A stretch of DNA of 64,000 bases from Enoplolaimus lenunculus. Taxonomy: Eukaryota; Nematoda; Enoplea; Enoplida; Thoracostomopsidae. A model generated the notes under the pieces. That model saw only the letters and a program-made list of their open reading frames with translations. It had not been told where the DNA came from and ran no database searches. The position numbers were made by a program, and so were the translations under genes. How positions within the stretch are numbered: the stretch's first letter is position 1; each line of letters opens with the position of its first letter. Location of the stretch: NCBI GenBank assembly GCA_030248215.1, contig JASANG010000066.1:86160-150159 (forward strand), written 5' to 3'. Of the stretch, positions 22,760 through 35,045 are shown piece by piece.

Positions 22760-22920
22760 ACGCCCGTAGCCAGCTCACCTTGCTAGGGGGCTAAAAAATC
22801 TTCAAGAAATACATTCAAGGGTTTTCAATGACTTACAAGCAAGGTTGAAAATGTTCTCGGGGGCAAAATTATTACAGGGGGGCGAGCCCCCCACTGGCCT
22901 CCCCTTGACTACGGATCCCT
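22760..22920 (+). mobile_element. MITE with exact 9-bp target duplication
   Basis: Flanked by CAAATATGC at 22751-22759 and 22921-22929. Ends ACGCCCGTAGCCAGCTCACC and CTTGACTACGGATCCCT are inverted relatives. The interior has AGGGTTTTCAATGACTTACA and AGGTTGAAAATGTTCTCGGG, as at 17097-17271. Confidence 0.85.
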
Positions 22921-23254
22921 CAAATATGCTATATATGTGTGTGTTTATATAGATCTATACGTATACTGACAAACTTATATATGCTATACTCATGAACAAT
23001 TTCTAAGTTCGCTGAAATGTCTAAAAACAACAACAGACTAAAAATAACGCCGCTACCCATAAGACGGTAACAGGTAAACTGTTCGAAACAGAGTCACACT
23101 GGACAACCAAAATTTTTATATTTGAACCGGGGTCAAACCGGAATTCCCGTTCCGTTGCAAACTCGATTCCGGTTCCAATTTCAATTGAGAAAATATAATC
23201 GAAATCACAATCGTACGATTACAGCGTTTATATCCAATATTATTATATTAAGAT

Positions 23255-23663
23255 CAGGAAGCAACCGAAATTCCGGTTCCGGTAGGAAAATCCGGTATTT
23301 TTCACTATCCGGTTCCGGTAAGAAATCCGGTATTTTTTCACCGAAATTTTCCGGTATTTTCGGCATTAACAATTTTTCTTTTATTTTAACTTATTTCTCT
23401 AAAATTGTCCGTGTGTGTATTTTTGAAATTTTCAGTTCGTATGCCATACTCCATAATTTATCATATGTTTTCACCCACTGCATTTGTTTCAGGAGTTTGG
23501 CATTCTAAATGGTGTGTTTACAGCATTAAAAGCGATAAAATAGCGTTAAAAATAAATTTTTCGGTAACAAGTGTTTTTTTTATTTTCCAGTTCCAACTCT
23601 GGTTCCGGTGCCTGTATTTTTTAACTTTCCGGTTCCGGTATTTATAATTCAGGTTGCACCCTG
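23255..23663. mobile_element. hAT-like MITE
   Basis: Ends CAGGAAGCAACCGAAATTCC and AATTCAGGTTGCACCCTG. Flanks ATTAAGAT and ACTAAGAT agree at 7 of 8. Subterminal CCGGTTCCGGTA repeats at both ends. Another CCGGAATT-rich fragment abuts it at 23130-23200. Confidence 0.82.
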
Positions 23664-24067
23664 ACTAAGATTTATGACAACCGATGCTTACATCAGTTCT
23701 CAGCTCACATTTCTTATCGCTGGTATGCAAATTATCATAGAAACATGAATACCATGCATTCTGAAACAGTTATATTGATTTAGCCAATACTAATTATGTC
23801 CATACAATTAGATCCTGTATGCAAAACGTATGGACTTTGAAAATTGACAGTTCAGATTCCGATTCCGGTATAATTCAGTTCCGCTATGTCTATCCTGTTA
23901 AAACATAAGCTGAAGCCGTAATACTGCTTGACGAAAGCAGATAAAACTTCCATGAAAGCGTTAAAAGCGATACACCGTTTCTAAATACCTGCTCAACTAA
24001 AGCGTTAAAATACCCATCACTAAAAACACGACTGAACCAGAAACTGCGGTTCTTGTATTAATTCCGG

Positions 24068-24479
24068 CAGGGTGCAAAGCGGAACTGGATCATGCCGGAA
24101 TCGGAACCGGAACATCAAATTTAAATTGGAATCAGAATCGGAACTAAAAAATTTGTGACTATACGAATAATGTTTATTAACAAGTATAATATTGATTTAT
24201 GGTGTCTGTTGGCTGGCAACAATTCTCAAAAACGTTGCACGAACAAATTGGCAATCATTTTTTGGCTCTGTAAAGCTAAACTACAATCAATTATTGATAA
24301 GTTAAGTCATCGAAAACAATTTAACAGATAAATGATACAGAATTTTTAAACAACATATCACAACAAGTAGGCCTAAAAGCAAAATGTTGAAATTCACATT
24401 CGGATTGATTGTGCAATCGGAATCGGAAGTAGTTCTGAACCGGAATGGTAATAGGAATCAGAATTCCGATTGCACTCTG
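24068..24479. mobile_element. hAT-like MITE (AAAGCGGAA subfamily)
   Basis: Begins CAGGGTGCAAAGCGGAACTG and ends ATTCCGATTGCACTCTG. Flanks AATTCCGG and ACTTCCAG agree at 6 of 8. The interior is very close to 41015-41432 (for example TGGTGTCTGTTGGCTGGCAA). Confidence 0.8.
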
Positions 24480-24666
24480 ACTTCCAGTATTTTTTCACCA
24501 AGTTTTTCAATTCCGTGTTAAATGGTTCCTTTTAAACCGAGTTAAAGTTCACCCAAACTATGCTAAAAATCAACTTTCCCATAATTATTTTTGAAATTCT
24601 TATTCCGATTGCTTCAAAAAAATCCAAATATTTTACTTCTATTTTTCAGTTAAGATTTCTGTATTC

Positions 24667-24667
<1 letters not shown>

Positions 24668-24706
<39 letters not shown>

Positions 24707-24800
24707 TATTATATTAATATATTATTATATTATTATATTAATATATTATTATATTATATTATTATTATTATTATATTATTATTATTATTATTATTATTTT
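24668..24800. repeat. ATT microsatellite with ATATT interruptions
   Basis: (ATT)n broken by ATATTATATTAATAT segments. Confidence 0.95.
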
Positions 24801-25189
24801 ATTTCACCAGTCTGACAAAGCCTGGCACAGCCATAAAATGTTCCAAACGTCTATCCCAATATTCTGAATCATTATCTCGTCTTCTGTCGAATACTACACA
24901 TATTAGTGTCAAATCCAGTAAATTTCCGTAAACTAAATCAGCATTTATCAATCTGGATGTCTGTCACTCATCACCAAATCTTAACAATCAGGTAACCGTT
25001 TACCTAAGCAAAAATTGCTCAATAATTTAAATAAACTGTCCCCATATTCTTCGGTACGTCTCAAGTTTGCGGGGTAAATTTTCGCCAAAAACACACCAGC
25101 AACGAAACTGTCCGTGGAAAAGACTTAAATTTTGTTTCGTTTCATTTTTGGTCTATCAACTAAATTATTTTGGAATCGACCCATGTATA

Positions 25190-25335
25190 GAACAATGCCG
25201 GAACAGTAGTATAAGCATATTCCTAAGTCTAAACCTAAACCTAAGCCTAAGCCTAAGGAAAAAGTAAGTCGTCTAAAGCTAAAACTGACTCTATTACAGC
25301 CCCGCCAGAAAACGATCCGGCCCTGCTGTATACAT
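25190..25335. mobile_element. GCCTAA-tract element
   Basis: CCCATGTATAGAACAATGCC and GCCGGAACAGTAGTATAAGC precede CCTAAACCTAAGCCTAAGCC, followed by GTCTAAAGCTAAAACTGACT and TCTATTACAGCCCCGCC. The same order of motifs occurs at 39986-40440 and 48150-48300. Confidence 0.6.
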
Positions 25336-25841
25336 GGACCGATAAATTATTTTGGAATCAATGCAAACCTTACAAATATCCTCAACTGTATGTGATTTCG
25401 TCCTCAATGCCCCTGACACCCTCCCCCCAACCCCCACAAAGTGAAAACAAACAAAACCGATGTCAGCCAGGGGAGACACCTATCGAGTTTTGTGTCCTCA
25501 CAAGTGCTCACGTAACTGTGTCAATTATCAACACAAGCGGCCGCTCTTTCGAAACGGTTATAGAACATGGCCCTGGTTCCAGTATCCTGACTGTGTCCAA
25601 GCTGGCGTCCTACTAGCGAATACCTCTTTAGGTTTGTATAACAAACTAAAAGACAAAACAAACTTATGCCCCACCGGTAATATTATTTATACCGAAACTC
25701 AATCGATCAGGCATAAACGCGCAGACTGACAATACGAAATTGAATACGTACCTGTCTGTATCCAACCCTGTCTATCTTTAGTCACTCATTTACCATACTA
25801 CATATACATCTATAAATATATATCTACATATATACATACCA

Positions 25842-26210
25842 CAGGGTACAACCGGAGGTTTGTCTCCGGCTCCGGCAGAAAATCGGCCTCTGCCTCCGGC
25901 TCCAACTCCGGTAGAATGTTTGCCGGAGGTTCCGGCAATTTCGGCAGTAAAATTTTACATAATTTTCCTAAATTTATCTGCTTAGCGCGTTTCGATTGAC
26001 TTTTGTGACAATTTGCATGAAAGAATTGGCTGAAATTTGGCAGAAAATTAGCGTGAAACCAAACAACTTAACAACATTTTGCAGATATTGGTTAAAATCT
26101 ACTAATTAACCATCATTTTCGCTACTTAATTTCGCCTCACCTCCGGCTCCGGCAAGTTTCGCTGACCACCAACTCCGGCTCCGGTATTTTTCACCTCCGG
26201 TCGCACCCTG
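25842..26210. mobile_element. hAT-like MITE (CCGGAGGT subfamily)
   Basis: Begins CAGGGTACAACCGGAGGTTT and ends CACCTCCGGTCGCACCCTG. ATACATAC occurs on both sides (two extra bases at the left), consistent with an 8-bp duplication. Close to 62560-62919 in the interior. Confidence 0.78.
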
Positions 26211-26269
26211 ATACATACACATACATGCAAAACTGCAGTCAGAAACGTGTGCTTAGGGATAATACCCCC

Positions 26270-26404
26270 CAGGATGCAATCGGAATTCCGATCCCGATTG
26301 CATAATCAATCGGGATCGGGATAAATGTTGTAGATTCCGATTGCGGTATAAATTTGATGTTCCGATTCCAAATCCGGTATAATCCAGTTCCGCTTTGCAT
26401 CCTG
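26270..26404. mobile_element. 135-bp deleted hAT-like MITE
   Basis: Begins CAGGATGCAATCGGAATTCC and ends CAGTTCCGCTTTGCATCCTG. Only the terminal parts of the AAAGCGGAA subfamily remain. Flank match is weak (about 4 of 8). Confidence 0.7.
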
Positions 26405-26684
26405 AATTCCCATTTGTGAATTTAATCTACGCGTTTGTAGAAATGTTTCCGTTGGTCCACACAAGAATTTGCCCTTCGATTTATACAATGAAACCCTGTA
26501 TCGAAAATCATTGCAACGCCGTTGAATATACGAACACTCGTTAAAGCTGGTTCAGACGTATAACCTTTCGTTCACCGTTTTAGACACAGAAACATGACGC
26601 ATTTTCGCTTACAAACGGTATCCCAAATCCTACAAACAAATGAGCCATTTTGTATAAATAAAATATTCATCGCACCACATTTAC

Positions 26685-26818
26685 CACCTGTTAATATCTG
26701 ATTGGCTAATGTTTTGTGCTCCCAGCTTCCGAACATCCTGAGTCCCGCACCGCATTTACCACCTGTTAATATCTGATTGGCTAATGTTTTGTGCTCCCTG
26801 CTCCCGAACATCCTGGGT
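26685..26818. repeat. Two direct copies of a 67-bp unit
   Basis: ACCACCTGTTAATATCTGAT through GAACATCCTG is repeated twice, at about 26688-26742 and 26758-26813, differing at very few positions (AGCTTCC against TGCTCCC). Confidence 0.85.
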
Positions 26819-27274
26819 CCACTATTGTAGTGAAAGGTGGGAATCAGTAGAGAGACAGAGGGGCTGAAAACTACCACCAAATCCACATTCTCCATTCAAC
26901 TCATAGTTTAGTTGTTGATCGGCACCGGCTTGAGTTTTGTTTTTAGCCCTTTTAAGCCACGATTCCGTAAAATACGGTTTGATTGGCTAAAACAAAGTAT
27001 CGGTCTTCGTCAGCCTTTCCCACCAACATTTTGACACATGGCCGTAAATCTCGTACAACAGACGTTGATTAAATATTGATCGATTCTTTGCCGATACTTT
27101 TGGCACATAACAGTCAGTTGGAATGCTATCAATTTCATTTCTGGGCGCATATCAGTGTGTCTGATCAGGAAAATTGTTATCTCTGTTGCGTTTGTGTTTG
27201 AAAAAATTAATTGAAATGAACCGTTCTTATAAATTTATAATCGTTTATGACGGTTAATATGTTTTAAGTCTAAA

Positions 27275-27640
27275 GCCCTATTCACACGTGCAAGTTTTTG
27301 CTGTGAGAACTTGCAGCTGCATCTTGCACAAAATACTTGCAACTGCAAGTATTCGTAAACAATCATAACTTTCCTTCTGAATCTTGACATGAATTTATGT
27401 GAATAATTTGCAGACCACTGCAATAAATATCAAACATAACCTATAATCTATCAGTTTAGGTAATGATGATAAATGAATTCGACTTGCAAGGATTATTCAT
27501 ACCTACGAATTAATTCTTCGCATATATTAATCATGAATAACTTGCAGCTGTAAGTTCTTTGAATGAGTTTTTCAAAAAACTTGCAGCTCCAAGTTTCAGT
27601 TGTAGGAAACATTCATGCGCAAAGAAGGCTACACTCGAAA
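27275..27640. mobile_element. MITE with GCCCTATTCACACG terminus
   Basis: GCCCTATTCACACGTGCAAG followed by repeated CTTGCAGCTGCA palindromes. The same terminus bounds 49710-50006 and 53631-53885. The right end is decayed. Confidence 0.6.
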
Positions 27641-28078
27641 TTTCTTGACTTGAAAAAGTTTTCATCAGGATGCATACTTATTTAATGCTTAAAAATTTAA
27701 AACTAGTCCCATTACTTTCGAAGTTTGTCAACGGATGTACTGACGACACTACGCTTATTGACCAATTTAATTGATTGTGAATTACGTAGTTCTGATTGGT
27801 TAAAATTCACCGGAGTAACTAATGTTTTCAAAGTTTTTAGGCAAACTAGCCAATAAAATATCACAGTTGAAACAAATAATAAAGCCTTGCACGATGGCTA
27901 CAACCAATCCAAACAGCTCGGTGTTGTGACAGGTGTTTTGCAGTCATACTAAAAATACTTTCTTCCATATTTAAACAAAATAAGCAGGTACACGCGCACC
28001 TCCTTAGTTTACGTCACGGGGGTGTCAATTATCACCGTACAACATACGGATTTGGACTAAGGACAAAAAAAAAACAAA

Positions 28079-28327
28079 TGTGAGACATACTTGTCCGTTA
28101 TGTGCATATGCAATATAGTGCAGTTCACTGTATGTATGTTAGCTGGCAGCATACGGTCGACACGTATAATGGACGAAAATGCAGTTGGAGAGGCGGGCTG
28201 TGTGGCGCCGTTGTAGAGTATTCGCTTAAGGGTCCGTAGGCTGAGAGTTCAATCCCCGCTCCGGAGGCCCGCTTTTCCAGCTGCTTAGTAGAAAGGTCTG
28301 ATGTCGCGGTTCCTACCTAGACTGACA
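28079..28327 (+). repeat. tRNA-derived SINE
   Basis: Head TGTGAGACATACTTGTCC, then AGTGCAGTTCACTGTATG, a tRNA-like part from GGGCTGTGTGGCGCC at about 28195 to the B box GAGAGTTCAATCCCCGC, then a tail CTTTTCCAGCTGCTTAG and TTCCTACCTAGACTGACA. Same modules as at 30.3, 33.5 and 59-60 kb. Confidence 0.8.
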
Positions 28328-28339
28328 CTGACATTCTCA

Positions 28340-28570
28340 AATTGAATCGACAATTCGTCGCCCGACATCTCGTGGACCCCGACAACAAATCGCTCCGACA
28401 ATTCGTCGACCTCGATAACTCGCCGATCCATACCGGACGACAAGTTGTCAGGTCGACGACTTGTCGTACCTACTGGCAGGCGACAAGTTGTCGGGTGGAC
28501 GAATTGTTAGGGACGACCAAACGTCAGACTACGAGTTGTCGGGGTGTCGAATCGTCGTGATACTTTTAAA
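28340..28570. repeat. Cluster of CGACAANTNGTCG palindromes
   Basis: At least ten variants of CGACAACTTGTCG/CGACAATTCGTCG in both orientations, ending TCGTCGTGATACTTTTAAAC. Related ends occur at 38125-38185 and 42265-42445 (TTGTTGTGATACCATTTAAA). Probably an inverted-repeat element whose core motif multiplied. Confidence 0.65.
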
Positions 28571-28830
28571 CTTTGTGACTGGTGGACGCCCTTCAAACAC
28601 ATCTTTGATGATTCCACAATTTACATTTTTACGGTCACTTTTTCCAAGAGTCGAATAGAAACAACAAACATAAAAAACAAGTACGAGCAGACAGAAGTTA
28701 AGTTTGAATTCAACGCACACAAATCACTAAAAACTCAATCTATCATTCATTTAATTCTGCGCCGAGTTTAAACTTTTCAAAAATATTCTATCCTTATTCC
28801 ATTCATAACTCTGCTATATCCAACAGCAAG

Positions 28831-28881
28831 AACAACAACAACAACTACTACTACTACTACTACAACAACAACAACAACAAC

Positions 28882-28922
<41 letters not shown>

Positions 28923-28944
28923 CAACAATAATAATAACAACAAC

Positions 28945-28979
<35 letters not shown>

Positions 28980-28992
28980 TAATAATAATAAC

Positions 28993-29023
<31 letters not shown>

Positions 29024-29044
29024 CGAATAATAATAATAATAATA
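28831..29044. repeat. AAC/ACT/AAT compound microsatellite
   Basis: Over 200 bp of AAC, ACT and AAT triplets with occasional AAC interruptions. Confidence 0.97.
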
Positions 29045-30297
29045 AAACAGAAACAACACAACCACTTCTACATACGGTGAATTGTTGAAATACAGCAAAT
29101 CAAACACAACTTTACCATGACGCATCCAAAAATTCCTGTCAAACTTTCGCCGAAACTTTCGCATTCCAGCAGTTGGAGTGCGACGAGACAGATAGGTTTC
29201 CAAATGTTCAGTAAATTTTCTCGACAATTTTCGTTAAGCCACGCAACTTTCGGACGCTGGACCATAAACCACTTTTGGCTGTAGCCTATGGATTGGAAAT
29301 AGCAATTTTAGCAATTCGGAGTTCCGTACGTACCTGCTTTCTAAAAGCTTAAACTAATTTGAGTTAAACTTAAGCTAATCCAGCAGTATTAAACTAACTT
29401 TCTACTAAACTAACAGGTAAATTTACGCTTAATTCAAAATCTGTATGTATTTTTAGTTTTAGCTAAACAAAATAAATTCTTAGAAGCACATAATTTCAAG
29501 GCTGCATTTGTTACTTAAACCAAAAATAAGTTAACTGAAACTCGTATTAAACTTGAAAATATGTTAGCTAATTTAGACGTATAATTGCACTTTAGTTAGC
29601 TCGTTCAGCCATTTAAGTTTTACTTAAACGAATGTTTATGTGTAATTAAGCATAGATTTGCTTACAATAACTTATGCTACTGCGTATCTCACCGTCTTTA
29701 AATAGTAATTTTAATACGTAATATTTTGACGCTCGGCAGCTCTTTTTGCTCCACTTCCAACTGACACAGTTCACCGCCACAAACTACATTTCCCAGCAAC
29801 CAAAAAACGAACATTCGAATTCATTTTTTTCCGCCGGACTACAAACTAAGGACCTGAACGGGAATGGCAGACGACGTGTCCGCCATCAAATCACAACTCT
29901 AAACTGATTACAATTCAAAGACTTCCTGAAAAATCCTGCCAATCGAGCACAAAACGATCCCATTGCCAAGTATATCCGTCGGTTTCAAACTCAGAATAAT
30001 TTGAACAACATAACATGGGCGGCACCTCTGGCTTACCGGTACGTACATATCTGTGTAATTTATGCGACCTTAGCCTGTGGTCACGAAACAACTACTAATC
30101 ATTCTACACAAACGTATAGTAGTAAGTCGCTAAGTATGCTTGCTGTTGCATATAGAGATATATTTTAGCAATCACCACCAGCGTAGCAGCTATTAAATTT
30201 CACCGTTAAAGTAAAGATTCAAGCTTAGCATACATTCGTTCATTCATATAAGGTGCAGGCAACTTCGATCCGACACACCGTAGATAAAAATGAGACT

Positions 30298-30537
30298 TGT
30301 AAGCAATGTGAGACATGCTTGTCCTGGTGCATATGCAGTAAATGCAATGCACATTGTGGCGTACGGTCGACACATAGAGTCGACGAAAAATGCAGTTGAA
30401 GAGGTGGGCTACGTGACGCAGTGGTAGAGTGCTCGCTCAAGGATCCATAGGCTGAGAGTTCGATCCCCGCTATAGCCCGCTTTTCCAGCTGCTTAGTTGA
30501 AAGGTTTGATGTCCCGGTTCGTACCTAGACTGACAAG
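30298..30537 (+). repeat. tRNA-derived SINE
   Basis: A full set of modules: TGTGAGACATGCTTGTCC, ACGGTCGACACATAGAGTCG, a tRNA-like region at 30406-30479 (A box GACGCAGTGGTAGAGTGC, B box GAGTTCGATCCCCGC, and GGGCTA/TAGCCC closing stem), then TTTTCCAGCTGCTTAGTTGA and ACCTAGACTGACA. Confidence 0.85.
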
Positions 30538-30944
30538 ACTCAGTCTGTGACGTCAACAATAAGCCACCGTAGCGACGCGTGGGGGTAACCGACGGACCCG
30601 AGCATTGAATGACGCAAGACTGACCGGTCATGACCCAAGTAACATTTATCGCTGTCCCAATTGCTCACTTCTTCGGTATCGTATTCATTTCAACAAATTA
30701 TGGACCAACGAGAATTAAACAGTTATCCGTGGTCTCCAATATACCTGGAAGTAAATATTTTACCTTGTGGGGACAGGGTTCGTTGGTCCGTATTGGTCAG
30801 AATACATCGACCGTTTGGCAACGTTGACTCCTGGACGGGTAACCATCCATAAGACAGTGTCACGTAGCGACCATGCTATCTACTATTATACCTCTCACAG
30901 TGAGAAGTTGGGGTAAGGATTTTGTTAGCCGATCCGCGCTTCAC

Positions 30945-31370
30945 CCACGCAAACAAGGATTTTTCTACCCGCGAGTATACCCGCACAAAAAAAGATTCAC
31001 CCACGACCCACGTTTTAACTGCGCCTGAAGTCAAACCCAGTATTTTATAGATCGCTGGTGATTCGCGCCTTAATGAAATTTGCGAGATATTACAGGTTCA
31101 ATGAATTGTACAAAAATGAATTTTTTACAAGAAACCACAAAATTTCAAACGTCGCTAAATAAAGCGCAGGCCGCCACAGCTGACCAGAAATCAATAAAAC
31201 AGACAACAGCGTCGGTTTTGCAAGCTTAAAACTCGAAAGTTTACCGCGGGTAAAAACTGTGAATTTTTCACTCGCGTGATAAAAATCTTTACCCGCGGGT
31301 GTACCTGAAGCCTGAGATTGTTTACCCGACCCGCGTTTACCCGCGGGTAGGGTCCACTCTGATACCACTG
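30945..31370. mobile_element. Inverted-repeat family with CCCGCG ends
   Basis: CTACCCGCGAGTATACCCGC at the left, ACCCGCGTTTACCCGCGGGT and AGGGTCCACTCTGAT at the right. GATCGCTGGTGATTCGCGCC and an ATGAATTTTTTACAAGAAAC interior occur here. Related to 7120-7535 and 63505-63645. Confidence 0.55.
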
Positions 31371-32089
31371 TATCGATATTTCAATGATTTTTCTGCTACA
31401 TTCTTCAGGTTTCACCAGCGTCGTGCACCTACTGGATTCGTTCGAAAATACCAAATTAACCAAAACAGCTGAACATTAACACCATTAAAAACACTGGGGG
31501 AAATCCAACGAAAAATACCACATTTTGTCGCCAGACCACATTTCTAATTACAGTCCGACCCTCTCGAATGATCAGCAAACATTATGAACCACGCAAATAT
31601 GCAAAAAATTTTCAAAATCCAATCATATTTGGATAAACGCCGATGGCTGACAGCGATGACGATGCCGAACCACACTCAAACAGTCGCGTCCGTCCAAAAC
31701 AGTTCCCAAACCCGCCGACAGACTCCACATCATCCGCTGTATACTAAAATCCCAATCAAACTATGAATATATCTACAGATTTAAAATATATACAGCGTCA
31801 ATGTTTCCAATACTTCGACCATCAGAACTGCATAAATATAAATTCAATCAAACACATAAACTCAAACCTTTACAGAGTGAAGTATATTTTAAAATTTGAA
31901 TCGCACAAAAGTATTATTCATTCTGTGTTTTTTATTAAGTTTCGTCTGTGCAACAAAATACAGCCACACAACGAAGGACGCCGACCAACACCGTGGCAGA
32001 GAGAGAAACAGAAAGAGAGAGCAGTAAAAAGACAAATACAATAAATATAATTCTCTTAAAATATTTAAACATTTCAAAATATTCACAAA

Positions 32090-32428
32090 CAACAAAGACA
32101 ACAACAACAACGACGAAAACAACAACGAAAACAACATAAAAAACAACAACAACAACAACAAAAACAACAACGAAAACAACAAAAATAACATAAAAAACAA
32201 GAACCACAACAAACAAAAACAACAACCAAAACAACAACAACAACAAAAACAACGAAAACAACAAAAATAACATCAAAAACAAGAAAAAAACAAACAACAA
32301 CAACAACAAGAAAAACAAAAACAACAAAAACAACAAAAACAACAAAAACAAGAAAAACAACAACAAAAACAACAACAAGAAAAACAACAAAAACAAGAAA
32401 AACAACAACAACAACAAAAACAAACAAG
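32090..32428. repeat. AAC/AAAAAC microsatellite, 340 bp
   Basis: Plus strand almost free of T: AACAAC, AAAAAC, AAGAAAAAC units. It gives spurious Phe/Leu/Val-rich frames on the minus strand. Confidence 0.97.
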
Positions 32429-33066
32429 TAAGGAAATTCAACCACAAAATTCATACAGAAACAATACAAAATAAACCTTTTTACAGACTGCAGAATAATC
32501 TACTGAATCGTTGAGGTTCATTTTAGTTTTTTCTCGTTTGCCAGTAAATACAAAGCAACACAAGGTCGTATATACCTATTTGAAACACTACCGGATATCG
32601 AAGAGGAGCAGAGGGAGGGGCGTACGCCCCCCATCTGAAATTTTTTTGTGATTAAACGCTAACGTCCCTCCCATACCTTACAATTTATCCACATCACAAA
32701 ATGTTTCGGTGATAAAATGATACGGTTTCTTCTACCGTACAATTTTTGCGTTTCATACCATTTACAACCCCTGCTTCCCCCGTCAGAAATTCCTGGATCC
32801 GCCGCTGGCTCGAAACAATATAACTCTGAAGCCGCACCCACCAGAAGAATAATCAACAATTCCACGATACAGATGTCCCTAAATACTTCCCCAGCACAGT
32901 AACAATAGACACTTTCACACGCTTTAGACTAATCCGCTCTGCTGAATCTAAAATGGTGAAAACATTTCTATCCATTGCCACAACAGTTGTATCAACAATG
33001 TTATGTTATTTCGGAATAAAAATCCTGGCTAAACCCTTGACCAATAACCCCTAACCAGCATAAACA

Positions 33067-33258
33067 ATAATTATGGCCAATGTTACTTTAAGGGGGCGTA
33101 ACAGTAGATTCAGCGTATTCCTAAGCCTAAGCGTTGCCAAAAACGTATTCCTACGCCTAAGCCTAAGCAACAAAATGTAATCTACAATCTAATCCTACAC
33201 TTTTATGGATCGACCAGAAACCTGGACGCCCCTTAAAGTAGCATGGGCCATAATTATG
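33067..33258. mobile_element. MITE with TTATGGCC termini and GCCTAA tract
   Basis: The left end ATAATTATGGCCAATGTTAC then TTTAAGGGGGCGT pairs with the right end, which reversed reads ATAATTATGGCCCATGCTAC then TTTAAGGGGCGT. It contains TTCCTAAGCCTAAGCGTTGC and GCCTAAGCCTAAGC. The best-preserved copy of the TTAGGC-tract family. Confidence 0.78.
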
Positions 33259-33523
33259 ATACCCAAATATACACTTCATACGCTACTTACAATACGCATT
33301 TATCTCAATTTAAATACAATCGGAAATGCGCAGTTCAAACGATATTATGCAGTCTAAAATACATACAGACATAATAAATATACTTATAAATGTGGCGTAG
33401 GTGATTGCAAATTGTAGTAAATTTCGACCGATTCTAAACTGGCTAACGCATTTTAAACAATTTATTACAAACCGTAGCAGGCAGAGATGCAAACGAACTC
33501 TTCGTGACTCCATAAGGACCAGA

Positions 33524-33782
33524 TGTAAGCATGTGAGACATGCTTCTCCGTTATATGTACACATGCAATATAGTGCAGTTCACTGTATGTATGTTAGCTG
33601 GCAGCATACGGTCGACATGTATAATCGACGAAAAATGCAGTTGGACCGGCGGGTTGCGTGGCACAGTGGTAGAATATTCGCTTAGGATCCGTAGGCTAAG
33701 AGTTCGATTCCCGCTCCGGAATCCTGCTTTTCCAGCAGCTTAGTTGAAAGGTCTGATGTCCCGGTTCCTACCTGGACTGACC
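33524..33782 (+). repeat. tRNA-derived SINE
   Basis: TGTAAGCATGTGAGACATGC, CATACGGTCGACATG, tRNA-like TGGCACAGTGGTAGAATA with B box GAGTTCGATTCCCGC, then TTTCCAGCAGCTTAGTTGAA and CCTACCTGGACTGA. Confidence 0.82.
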
Positions 33783-34489
33783 AGAGTTTTTTGTGCATTT
33801 TACGGTGCATTTGCACACATTTGCTTATTAAAAATGCGCACAAATTTTTGAAAATGCACATCCAAATGCACAGCGACTTAAGCTGAAGCCGAACACCAGT
33901 TATCAGGAAATAAATAGCACCAGATAACAAACTATAGAAAACATTCCAGCTCACTATCATGTGTAAAAACTATTGACAATTTTTTCACTGCCGATGTCTA
34001 TAATCCCGATTTGCCAATGCCGATTAATCAATGCGCCCGTAGTAAATATGGTATTAATTATTTATCACTTGAATCAAAAACAATAACAGTTATGCACCAG
34101 GGAATTCCTAAACGCGCAGTTCAGTTTGAAAACGCACATATGTTTGCCCACGTCGTACATTTCAAAAAAAAACCCCATGAGACTGACACAAGGGTTCGCA
34201 GACACCCGCGTCAGTATTCTCACAAAAGTATGCAGCGTCTGCCACCAGTTGATGAGGTTCTGTAGCTTAAAAACCAGTGTATAGTGAGGGTGGAAATTTG
34301 TTGCACATTTTTCGCACTGATTTCTCTCGCAGTTCGGTGTCAATTTTGATAGCCGCAATTGCAAGATTTCGTCAGTTTGAAGACCTATCGCCATCTGGTA
34401 ACAGGTGCTATACGCATTTGACAATACGATTAGATACGTTCAAGCATAGTGAAGCGATTAATAACACATATAATTCACAAATTTAAATA

Positions 34490-34600
34490 TGTGTCTTTAA
34501 TGACTTGACAGCAATGTTGAAAATTTTCTAGGAGGGGCCCAAATTTTTCCAGGGGGGCTGAGCCCCCTCCCTCCCTCCCCCCCTTGGCTACAGGCCCGAA
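34490..34600 (+). mobile_element. MITE fragment, 9-bp-TSD family, right half
   Basis: AATGACTTGACAGCAATGTT, GAAAATTTTCTAGGAGGGGC and the right end CCTTGGCTACAGGCCCG match 17097-17271. The left half is missing. Confidence 0.6.
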
Positions 34601-34975
34601 AAATACATGCAGTTTACAAAAAACGGTTGCAATATTTGCAACTCCATCGTTAGTTTATTCCCTTTGTTACCACAAAACAACCTGACAAAGTTATTGCAAC
34701 AATCCCGAACCGAAATTACGTATTTTTGGCTACAGGAATTTGAAATAATTTTCATTACCGAATTACTGTCCAAACTGTTTAGAGAACATGCCAAAAATTT
34801 TCTCAAGTGAATTTTCCGCAATTTCATCATAAAATTTTGCCAAAACCATCAGATACAGTGTATTAACAAAATTGAACTAATTGCAAAAGCACTGGTTTTA
34901 AAATAAATTTTTAAAGACAAATTCCCAGTATTTAAATGATTGTGAAAAATTTGGCACAAATCCGAGAAAAAATTC

Positions 34976-35045
34976 CGGTTCCTACATCTTTGAATGTAGG
35001 AACACGAACAGGAATTGAATTTTAGCAGGAATTCCGGTTGAACAC
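34976..35045. mobile_element. hAT-like MITE fragment (GGAACAGGAAT subfamily)
   Basis: AATTCCGGTTCCTACATC, GAACACGAACAGGAATTGAA and AATTCCGGTTGAACACT match the right part of 52484-52848. Confidence 0.55.

Noticed and set aside
28777-29227. Val/Ile- and Cys/Tyr-rich frames
   Set aside because: Read-outs of the AAC/AAT microsatellite.
31889-32469. Phe/Leu/Val-rich minus frames resembling membrane proteins
   Set aside because: Read-outs of the AAC/AAAAAC microsatellite, with three frames open at once.
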